39,350 nt of DNA from Kamptonema formosum PCC 10802 (GTDB lineage Bacteria > Cyanobacteriota > Cyanobacteriia > Cyanobacteriales > Oscillatoriaceae): positions 6,360,317-6,399,666 of the forward strand of contig NZ_KB235948.1 in the NCBI RefSeq assembly GCF_000332335.1, read 5' to 3'. The translations under genes were made by a program, and so were the position numbers. Shown here piece after piece: positions 23,938 through 30,815 of this stretch; positions within the stretch are counted from its first letter, which is position 1; each line of letters begins with the position of its first letter. The notes beneath the pieces are model-generated. The model saw nothing but the letters and a program-made list of their open reading frames with translations. It was not told the origin of the DNA and did no database searches.

Positions 23938-25380
23938 ATGAACCCACAGTCTCTGATCAATCCTGCCGTTGATTTGTTCCTGTACGACTTGCGAGACGGC
24001 TTAGGACAAGAAGCCAGAAGAACCGATTTAACCAGGCGGCAGTTTTGGCGAAAATTTGACCCCGAACTCGACGCCCAACTCAAGCAACTCGCTGAAGTTA
24101 ACCCCCTGACGGAACAGACGAAACTGGAAGTCTCCGGTGAAATTTCCCTCGCCTTTCGCCAAAAGCTTGAGGAGTTAGCCGGCAGGGAGAACCCGGAAAT
24201 CGATTTCGTCGAGCTCGACCGGCAGAAGTTTGCCGGCACCGAATCCGACGCTCACCCAGAGGGATATTATTGCGCCCTGCAGCTGGGAGACACCTACGCC
24301 CTTCGGGTGAGTGTTTCCGACGCCGAAAAGCGCCCGGTTGAGAGATTTAAAGAACTGAAAAAGCTCGCCGTCTCCCAAATCAATCACCACTCAGACAGTA
24401 CAGAACTCGACGACAAAAAGCAAGGCACCTTGGGGCAAACCTGGCTCGTGTGGGGCGAACTGGCAGACAGCAGCCAAAATTCCCGAAAAGTGGCGGAAGA
24501 GTGCTTCAAGCAACTCACCCCCAACCCCAACTGGACCCCCGACTTCCGCGCCACCGGCAGTCTTGCCGGCGCAACAGTCTTTGAGTATTGGCACGCTCCC
24601 GCCAACTGGCTGCAGCCCTGGGATATCTTCAGCCGAGATCACTATCATCTGATAATATGCCTGTTTCCTTTTAGCGAGCTGACCGCAGACCGGCTGGAGC
24701 AAAAAAGAGCCTCCCTTTACTTCGATTTTACCAAACTTTTCAGCTACCGGCACAAAATCTTATGGGCGTACTGGAGCAGCCGGCTGCTGAAAAACGAACT
24801 GAAAACCCGCGCCCAGAAGATAAACGAAACCGTCGCCAGCCTAGAAGCCATCCACTCCCCCAACCTGAACCTCACAGACTTGCAGAAAGCCCTAACCCAA
24901 TCCCTGCCATCCCTCTCAGCGTATGCCGGCGATTTAAACCGCCTGGAAGGCCACAGCCGCGCCCTAGAAATCAACCTAAAAAATTACCAAAAAAGGTTGC
25001 ACAAACTGGAAACTGATGCTAAAATATCCTTAGGGATAATGAAAGACTTCGCCCAAACCGCCGAAGAGAGATACTGGCAGCAGCTAGAGATAGAGCGGGC
25101 CAGCCTGAAATCCCTATTGACCCAACTGGCAAATCTGGCAGTTCCCATCAGGAGCGCCATCGAAATAGAGCAAACAAAAGCCGCTCGCGAACTCAACCTC
25201 ACCGCAGCGATTGCCAGCACCGGCATAGCCGTGAGCGCCGTCACCGCCACCGCAATTGCAGCCGGTCAGCCCCCTCCAAAAAACACTGCCCTCACCCACT
25301 CCCCAGCCTTCCTGTGGGGCATTGCCCCCATAGCGCTCGCCATGCTAACTTTAGTAACACTGCGCCTAATTTCTCGCTAA
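23938..25380 (+). CDS. CHAT-associated membrane protein with C-terminal two-helix anchor (copy 2)
   Basis: A 480-residue paralogue of the protein at 4230. ATG 23938 is chosen because it starts MNPQSLINPAVDLFLYDLRD, aligning with copy 1; a longer frame from 23824 is repeat-like and unsupported. Shared blocks in order: DLFLYDLR-x-GL, ALQLGDTYALR, GTLGQTWLVWGELA, EYWHAPANW-x-QPWDIFSRD, LFSYRHKILWAYW, then a predicted coiled coil (about 275-400), IEQTKAARELN and two C-terminal hydrophobic segments (about 422-444 and 452-474). The anchor loop again contains Pro-Pro and SPAF. No known enzymatic motif is visible. Conservation of both the soluble domain and the anchor next to two CHAT genes argues for a functional pairing. 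Confidence 0.85.
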   Translation: MNPQSLINPAVDLFLYDLRDGLGQEARRTDLTRRQFWRKFDPELDAQLKQLAEVNPLTEQTKLEVSGEISLAFRQKLEELAGRENPEIDFVELDRQKFAGTESDAHPEGYYCALQLGDTYALRVSVSDAEKRPVERFKELKKLAVSQINHHSDSTELDDKKQGTLGQTWLVWGELADSSQNSRKVAEECFKQLTPNPNWTPDFRATGSLAGATVFEYWHAPANWLQPWDIFSRDHYHLIICLFPFSELTADRLEQKRASLYFDFTKLFSYRHKILWAYWSSRLLKNELKTRAQKINETVASLEAIHSPNLNLTDLQKALTQSLPSLSAYAGDLNRLEGHSRALEINLKNYQKRLHKLETDAKISLGIMKDFAQTAEERYWQQLEIERASLKSLLTQLANLAVPIRSAIEIEQTKAARELNLTAAIASTGIAVSAVTATAIAAGQPPPKNTALTHSPAFLWGIAPIALAMLTLVTLRLISR

Positions 25381-25429
25381 ACCTCCCCTCTTCCTTGGCG
25401 CTCCTTCACGGGGGCGGTTAAAATAATCT

Positions 25430-26284
25430 ATGCCCTCCCCCACAAAAATCCAAAGCATCTACACCGATGGAGCCTGCACCGGCAACCCCGGACCCGGCGG
25501 CTGGGGAGTCGTCATTTGCTACGACGACGGCTCCATCCGAGAACTCGGCGGACGAGAGCCCAAAACCACCAACAACCGCATGGAAATGCAAGCCGCCATT
25601 GCCGCCCTAGAATTCCTCAACAGAGCCGGTCACAACGAACCCATCACCCTCTACACCGACAGCGAATACCTGAAAAACGGCATCACCCAGTGGATTAAAG
25701 GCTGGAAAAAGAAAAACTGGATAAGCTCCACCGGCAAACCCGTCCTCAACCAAGACCTGTGGGAAACCCTCGACCGGCTCAACTCCCGACAAATCCAGTG
25801 GCAGCACGTCCGAGCTCACGCCGGCAACTTTTATAACGAACGCTGCGACGCCATCGCCCGCGCCTTCTCCCTCGGGCAGACCCCATCCCTCAAAAAGCCG
25901 CCAGAGGCCGGTGCCCTTAGTTTAGCACTCACTGACGGCGCTGTTAACAAAACGATACAATCCAATTTTACACTCACTGACTTTTCCCCCTCGGATGTGG
26001 CCATGACGGACTCGAATGCCCCCCTAACTGCTGAATCCCCCGAAAGTTTACCTCGCGAAGTCAGGGTCACTCAACTGCGCGATTTAGTAGAAACCCTGCG
26101 CATCGCCGATGAAATCGCCGCAAAACGCTATTTGATCACCAGCTCTGAACTCGCAGATTTGATGGATGTCAACGCCAGCGCCGTCACCAGCCGGGGCGAC
26201 AACTGGGTCTGGCGCAACTGGATTGTGTCGCGAGTGCGGCGCGAGGGAAACCAAATTCTCTGGCAGCTTGAACGAGTGGATTAA
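25430..26284 (+). CDS. rnhA: Ribonuclease HI with C-terminal extension
   Basis: A 284-residue protein. Residues 1-150 are RNase HI, which cuts RNA in RNA-DNA hybrids (primer and R-loop removal); the catalytic carboxylates Asp13 (YTDGACTGNPGPGGWG), Glu52 (NNRMEMQAA), Asp77 (LYTDSEY) and Asp140 plus His130 (RAHAGN) are all present. A low-complexity linker leads to an extra domain at about 205-284 (LRDLVETLRIADEIAAKRYL, LADLMDVNASAVTSRGDNW, NQILWQLERV) that looks like a small helical/winged DNA-binding unit. Similar tails occur in other cyanobacterial RNases HI as far as I recall. The gene follows the CHAT locus by 50 bp and may read through from it. Confidence 0.93.
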   Translation: MPSPTKIQSIYTDGACTGNPGPGGWGVVICYDDGSIRELGGREPKTTNNRMEMQAAIAALEFLNRAGHNEPITLYTDSEYLKNGITQWIKGWKKKNWISSTGKPVLNQDLWETLDRLNSRQIQWQHVRAHAGNFYNERCDAIARAFSLGQTPSLKKPPEAGALSLALTDGAVNKTIQSNFTLTDFSPSDVAMTDSNAPLTAESPESLPREVRVTQLRDLVETLRIADEIAAKRYLITSSELADLMDVNASAVTSRGDNWVWRNWIVSRVRREGNQILWQLERVD

Positions 26285-26306
26285 ATTCTCGTTTCTGGCT
26301 CTCATA

Positions 26307-26436
26307 CCAATTTTGGATTTTGGATTTATACCGTTTCTCAGATTAGTGAGGTACGGAGAAACCCGGTTTCTTACAGAAACCGGGTTTCTGGGGCATAGTT
26401 CACCCAACTGAGAAACGCTATATCCAAAATTGGGAT
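26307..26436. mobile_element. MITE-like palindromic element overlapping the end of cruG
   Basis: The left end, CCAATTTTGGAT...CCGTTTCTCAG (about 26308-26342), is repeated in inverted form at the right, CTGAGAAACG...ATCCAAAATTGG (about 26408-26433). Inside, AGAAACCCGGTTTCT (26357-26371) faces AGAAACCGGGTTTCT (26375-26389). It separates the convergent rnhA and cruG genes and may terminate both. The cruG stop codon (26418-26420) lies in the right arm. Confidence 0.6.
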
Positions 26437-27617
26437 CGCCCATAATTTCGCCCGCGCCACTGAGTCGGTCGCCTGATAGCAGAGAGAAAAATTCGCAGCA
26501 CCGCCAGCGGGTCCGCCAGAGGAGAGAGCCAGAACACCCAGCCGGCGCGAGCTTGAGTGCGGTCATAAGACGGGGCGATGGCAAAATTCAAAGCAAACCG
26601 AACCGCCAGCAGAAATAGATTCAACTCTAATAAGAAGACAGGGGGAGAGGGGGAAAAAGAGAGCTCTGGAGACAGCAGAAAACTGAGGGCGACCGGCACA
26701 GGCATTCCCTGAACCGCCAGAAGCAGCCACAAATCGCCCCAAATCTGTCCCGGGGAGGAGGCGTCCTTGAGGTCGAGCGAGCGCCCCCACTCCCGCCAAG
26801 TCTCAGCTGCGCCCTCATACATCCGCACTTTCAGCAGCTTCGCCCCATCCAAGAAGCCGACCTTAAATCCCTGCGCCGCTGCGTTCCGCGCCAGCGTCAC
26901 GTCATCGCAAAAGGAACTGCTAGCGCTGCTGTAGCCGCCCAGCTGCGCCAGAACCGACCGGCGCGTCAGGAAACACTGGCCATTGGCCATCACCCGTTCC
27001 GGGCCGCTGCTGGGAGTGCCGGTGGGGCCAAAGCGGTAGACGAGGGTGAGCAGGAGTGCCGGTTGCAGCCACAGCTCACCCGGATATTTGAGTATAAATT
27101 GGGGAGAGAGCGAAACCATGTCATAGTTTTCCGCCTGAGCAGTTTTTATTAAAGCCGCAGCTAAACGGGGATGGGGCTGGGTGTCGGCATCAATGCCCAG
27201 AACCCACTGACTCGCCTCGGAACTGTGCGTGAAGCCGGTGTGCAGCGCCCAGGGGCGGCCCACCCAGCCCGGCGGCAAAGGGCCGTCCTCAATTAAGCGA
27301 AACCGGGGATCTCTGCTGCCGGCAGCTTTGACGAGTTCCTGGGTGCCGTCTTGCGAGCGGCTGTCCACGACAATAATTTCCCGGACTTCGTAGCTCTGCC
27401 GGGTCAGGCCGGCCAGTGTTGGGCCAATTCGCGCTGCCTCATTGAGGGTGGGGACGACTACAGTGACTGCGCCCAGCAAGTCTGGGGCTGCCGGTTGGGG
27501 TTCTACGGGAGGCTTGCGGCTGGGCCCTTTGAGCAGCCGCGACAGTAAAATAGCGACTGCCGGCAGTTGAAGCAGCAGCAATCCCAGGGCTAATTCACTT
27601 GTTAGTGTCTCAGTCAA
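26418..27617 (-). CDS. cruG: Carotenoid 2'-O-glycosyltransferase CruG (GT2)
   Basis: A 399-residue membrane GT2 enzyme, probably CruG, which adds the sugar to the 2'-hydroxyl of myxol-type carotenoids. An N-terminal helix (about 8-28) precedes the catalytic domain with VVVPTLNEA, VVDSRSQDGT, LGIDADTQP, and MANGQCFLTRR with FCDDVTLAR; C-terminal hydrophobic segments follow. The assignment gains support from the neighbouring cruF, a usual cyanobacterial pairing. The start is TTG at 27617; an in-frame TAA upstream excludes other starts. The last residues (SQFWI) are encoded by the right arm of a MITE-like element, so the native C-terminus was probably replaced. Confidence 0.8.
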   Translation of the reverse strand: MTETLTSELALGLLLLQLPAVAILLSRLLKGPSRKPPVEPQPAAPDLLGAVTVVVPTLNEAARIGPTLAGLTRQSYEVREIIVVDSRSQDGTQELVKAAGSRDPRFRLIEDGPLPPGWVGRPWALHTGFTHSSEASQWVLGIDADTQPHPRLAAALIKTAQAENYDMVSLSPQFILKYPGELWLQPALLLTLVYRFGPTGTPSSGPERVMANGQCFLTRRSVLAQLGGYSSASSSFCDDVTLARNAAAQGFKVGFLDGAKLLKVRMYEGAAETWREWGRSLDLKDASSPGQIWGDLWLLLAVQGMPVPVALSFLLSPELSFSPSPPVFLLELNLFLLAVRFALNFAIAPSYDRTQARAGWVFWLSPLADPLAVLRIFLSAIRRPTQWRGRNYGRSQFWI

Positions 27618-27946
27618 TTGTGTGCGAGGGGGGTGATTTTATGTGTGAGCAAATATAGAGCGTGAAAGCTGAGAAACCGGGTTTCTGAAACAATACCGGT
27701 TTCTAGCCACTAGGTTTCAAGCGCTTCCGTTAACAAAAGAGAGAGAATTTCACAAATCATTTAGAACTGCTCTGGAGGGCGGGTCAAGTGTTGGGTTTCG
27801 GGGTTGAGAAACCGGGTTTTTTTGTTACGAGACACCCGGTTTCTGGGGTGACTTGACCTGAGCGCTAGGTGGGGGGGTGGCTTGTGCGAGTCCCGAGGGA
27901 CGGAAATTCCAGCCCCCGCCACACCCGGGCGGGCGAGAGCCACAAT
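27618..27946. repeat. cruF-cruG gap with AGAAACCGGGTTTCT palindromes
   Basis: This 329-bp gap holds AGAAACCGGGTTTCT at 27672-27686 and a larger nested structure at 27782-27859: outer GGTCAAGT/ACTTGACC and inner AAACCGGGT (27809-27817) with ACCCGGTTT (27834-27842). No ORF is credible. The structures may attenuate transcription from cruF into cruG. Confidence 0.6.
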
Positions 27947-28858
27947 TTACAGGGGTGCCACCGGAATTTTAGTATTGAGGACGGGGGCTTTGTCAGGAGC
28001 GGTGGCGGCGGGAGCCGGTTTGGCCACCCACCAGAGAGCCACGGCGGGAACCACGCCCAGCAGCACGCTCAGGGCGGTGGGAATCCAGAACCGGGTGTCC
28101 AGAGCGACTACGGTGATAATGGCACCGAAGGCAAAGTTTACCAAATAAACGGTGAGGGGTAAATTCAGCTGCCGGCGAGACAGGGCAACCGGTGTCTTGC
28201 CCCACAGGAAGGCTGCCACGGTCATAAACACTGCGCCGGTGCCCAGCCACCCCGCCAAGTTGCGGTAGGGCATGCCAAAGAATGCGCCGGTTTCCTGAAA
28301 TTCCCAGAACGGAAAGGCGGTTTGGCTCATCGCTGGGTCGAGCACGAAGTCCCAGGCGGTGAGGAGCACGGCACTCAGGGCAACCGCGCCAATTTGGCGC
28401 GCCCAACCGGGGAGGCTGGTTTTATCCAAACCGGCACGGGCGAGAAGATAGCACGCTAGTCCGACATAAAACCAAGATAGGGGAATGGTGAAGGGCACCA
28501 AACCGGCAATTTTATAGCCCAAGCCGCTCAGGTAGTGGTAGTGGCCAAAGGGAAAGCCGGTGCTGGTCCCCAGCAGTTCGCTGCTCAGAGACAGGAAAAC
28601 CGCCGGCACCATGAACGTCAGCCACAGCCGCAGCCCCAGCTGCCGGTAGGCATAAATCGCCACCGCTGCCGCGCCCAAGACGATATGGACTACCCCACCC
28701 CCAGCCATCCCCCACCGGAAAAGGGTCTGGCCCGATGGCGGTAAGTTGACGATAAATTCCGGATGGGGCAGTACCAGCAGCAGCCCAGCCAGTCCAAAGG
28801 CCATTGCCGCAATATGGCCAATCAGGCAGGAGCGCTCGGCAGTCATCAGTAGCTTCAT
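27947..28858 (-). CDS. cruF: Gamma-carotene 1'-hydroxylase CruF
   Basis: A 303-residue polytopic membrane protein of the carotenoid biosynthesis family that includes CruF, which hydrates the psi-end of gamma-carotene at C1' on the route to myxol glycosides. About seven to eight hydrophobic segments span the whole length. Family-like blocks are SSELLGTSTGFPFGHYHYL, AWDFVLDPAMS and the FWEFQETGAFFGMPYRNLAGW stretch (quoted in part: GAFFGMPYRNLAGW), containing the His/Asp/Glu residues probably used in catalysis. AAGGAG lies about 6 bp before the ATG, a strong ribosome site. It precedes cruG on the same strand. Confidence 0.88.
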   Translation of the reverse strand: MKLLMTAERSCLIGHIAAMAFGLAGLLLVLPHPEFIVNLPPSGQTLFRWGMAGGGVVHIVLGAAAVAIYAYRQLGLRLWLTFMVPAVFLSLSSELLGTSTGFPFGHYHYLSGLGYKIAGLVPFTIPLSWFYVGLACYLLARAGLDKTSLPGWARQIGAVALSAVLLTAWDFVLDPAMSQTAFPFWEFQETGAFFGMPYRNLAGWLGTGAVFMTVAAFLWGKTPVALSRRQLNLPLTVYLVNFAFGAIITVVALDTRFWIPTALSVLLGVVPAVALWWVAKPAPAATAPDKAPVLNTKIPVAPL

Positions 28859-29034
28859 GAAACTCCTTAAACAAATATGAAATTGGCATAGCGCTTCTTA
28901 TAAGTTTACAAATGTTTATGAAAAATCTCTTTGCCAGGGGAGGGTTTGTTCCAGATTTTCTGCTATTGCTGGCGCGATCCTTGCTCGGGAGCCGGGGAGC
29001 GGCGGGCTGTGCGGAGAAATTTAAGCTTTACCCC

Positions 29035-29063
29035 TTGACAGGAATATCCTTTTGCCTTATATT
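29035..29063 (+). promoter_or_regulatory. Sigma-70-type promoter upstream of the F420-ligase-like gene
   Basis: TTGACA (29035-29040), a 17-bp spacer and TATATT (29058-29063) form a near-consensus promoter on the plus strand, giving a leader of roughly 130 nt. The 342-bp gap 28859-29200 also carries the cruF upstream region on the other strand and no further gene. Confidence 0.65.
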
Positions 29064-29200
29064 CGCGCGAAGCGTCTGCCGGTGACTATTCCCGGGCATC
29101 CGGACGTGACCGCGAGGTAATAGACTAAACCAAGGCAAGGGCCGCCGATGTTAGCTCACCGGGAAAGGATGGGGATTGTTGGGCGGCTCGTGTAAACTAT

Positions 29201-30400
29201 TTGGAGAATTGGGTAAAGGCTGTGGCGATCGCAGAAGCTGTGGGAATTAGTGTGGGAGCGGCTGCCCTCTTGCTGGGAGCAGGTGGGCTGGCCCTAGAGT
29301 GGCAGTACCGCCGGCGTCCGGGTAACGATCTGGAACTGACTCCGGGGGACTGGAAACTGGAGGAAACCGAGCCTGACCGGTATCTGCTAGTGGGACTGAT
29401 GGAGTTCCGCAACCGGACGAAGAGCTTGGAGATTATGCTGCCGTCGGTGACTGTAGATGTGAGCCTGCTGTCCAAAGGCAGTCTGGAGGGCGTGAAAACC
29501 CGCACCAAAGTCGTCCCCCTGCACAAGGAGGAACCGGCACGAGACGATGACTACTGGTTTGCCTACATTGTCAAGACGGGCAAAACCACTCAAATGAAAG
29601 TGGCCGTCGAGATTAAAGGGCCAGACCTCAGCCTGGTGCACACCGCCTGGATTCGGGTCAGCTATGTTACCTATGGGCCAGGGGGGCGAGTCCCCAAGGT
29701 GCGCCATGTGGTGGTTCCCCTGAAATATCCGGATGCCAGCGTTCCGGGGAGGTGGCGCACGACGCCCGTCGCCGACGTGATGCCGGTGAAAACCCACTTG
29801 CTCACAGAACTCGACTCGCCGGCAGAAATTGTCAACCGCTATGTATTGCCCCACGCCCAAAAAGGGGATATCGTCACCATTGCCGAGTCGCCGGTGGCCA
29901 TCATGCAGGGCCGGTTGATCGACCCCACCACCATCAAGCCCGGATTTGTAGCCAAACGGCTGTGCTATTTCTTCATGCCAACCTCCAGTTTGGCGACAGC
30001 TTGCGGGATGCAGAGTTTGGTGAATATTGTGGGGCCAGTGCGGGTAATATTCGCATTTGTGGTGGGGACAATTGCCAAAGTCCTGCTGCGCAAACCGGGA
30101 GTTTTTTACCAGCTGGCCGGTGAGCAGGCAAGGCTAATAGATGACGTTACCGGCACCCTGCCGCCCTACGACCAGTTTATCGTTCTCGGACCAGAAAATC
30201 CCCAGCAAGTGGTGGAAGAAATTAAAGAAAAGACGGGACTGTCTGCAGCGATTGTCGATGTAAATGATTTGAAAGCGGTTAAGATATTGGCTGCGACTCG
30301 TGATATTACACCGGCGATTCTGGAGGAAGCCTTAAGGAGCAATCCCGCTGGGAATGCTAACGAGCAAACGCCGGTGGTGCTGATTCGTCCTAATCCGTAG
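29201..30400 (+). CDS. Membrane-anchored F420-0:gamma-glutamyl-ligase-like protein
   Basis: A 399-residue protein. A signal-anchor helix (about 10-32, VGISVGAAALLLGAGGLALE) is followed by a beta-rich domain (about 45-190) and then a CofE/F420-ligase-like region (about 195-380: VMPVKTHLLTELDSPAE, GDIVTIAESPVAIMQGR, GFVAKRLCYFF, AGEQARLIDDVTGTLPPYDQ). CofE adds glutamate to coenzyme F420, but most cyanobacteria are not known to make F420, so the activity is doubtful. No ATG is available: the start is TTG 29201 or GTG 29222, both before the helix. A degraded copy of part of this gene lies at 39081-39206. It ends in a strong terminator. Confidence 0.75.
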   Translation: MENWVKAVAIAEAVGISVGAAALLLGAGGLALEWQYRRRPGNDLELTPGDWKLEETEPDRYLLVGLMEFRNRTKSLEIMLPSVTVDVSLLSKGSLEGVKTRTKVVPLHKEEPARDDDYWFAYIVKTGKTTQMKVAVEIKGPDLSLVHTAWIRVSYVTYGPGGRVPKVRHVVVPLKYPDASVPGRWRTTPVADVMPVKTHLLTELDSPAEIVNRYVLPHAQKGDIVTIAESPVAIMQGRLIDPTTIKPGFVAKRLCYFFMPTSSLATACGMQSLVNIVGPVRVIFAFVVGTIAKVLLRKPGVFYQLAGEQARLIDDVTGTLPPYDQFIVLGPENPQQVVEEIKEKTGLSAAIVDVNDLKAVKILAATRDITPAILEEALRSNPAGNANEQTPVVLIRPNP

Positions 30401-30418
30401 CCGGCTAAAAAATATTAG

Positions 30419-30456
30419 AAACCGGGTTGCTGTGAAATCAACCCGGTTTTTTTTAT
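30419..30456 (+). terminator. Rho-independent terminator
   Basis: AAACCGGGTTG (30419-30429) pairs perfectly with CAACCCGGTTT (30439-30449), followed directly by a run of T. This is a textbook intrinsic terminator 19 bp after the F420-ligase-like gene, and apparently another recruited copy of the AAACCGGGTT palindrome family. Confidence 0.88.
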
Positions 30457-30815
30457 CCGAGGCGAGCTAGGGCTTGAGCGCGAAATGGATGGATAGCAGA
30501 CCGGCAGCCGGCGCAACTAGCCTGACTGGCAGCTGGTGTCAGCCCCAATCTGAGCGTGGCCCGAAATTCTCCAGCAGCTGTGGTCAACTGTCAGCCTCCT
30601 GCCGGTGCTGGGTGAGGCTAGCTGGGAGGGGCATCATGTCAGGTCAATAGCTGTTGGAGCTAGCTGCCGCACTCCTCCCCTGCAATAAGAATTGTAAATT
30701 TTACTTAGAGCTGCTTTACAAGTGGATAAGCATGTTATAAGCTTCTCTTTACCTTCAGAAAGCGATTGAATCACGCTTTCTGAAGGCAGGCACGAAAAAA
30801 GCTAGGGAACAGGAA
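30457..30815 (+). promoter_or_regulatory. Upstream region of the aminotransferase operon, with 13-bp inverted repeat
   Basis: CCTTCAGAAAGCG (30752-30764) and CGCTTTCTGAAGG (30774-30786) are perfect inverted copies separated by nine bases, ending 29 bp before the ATG at 30816. TTTACA (30715-30720) and TTATAA (30735-30740) upstream may be the promoter, with a short spacer. The hairpin would lie in the 5' leader, or be an operator; no T tract follows, so it is not a simple terminator. The stretch 30457-30700 holds no gene that I can see. Confidence 0.6.
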
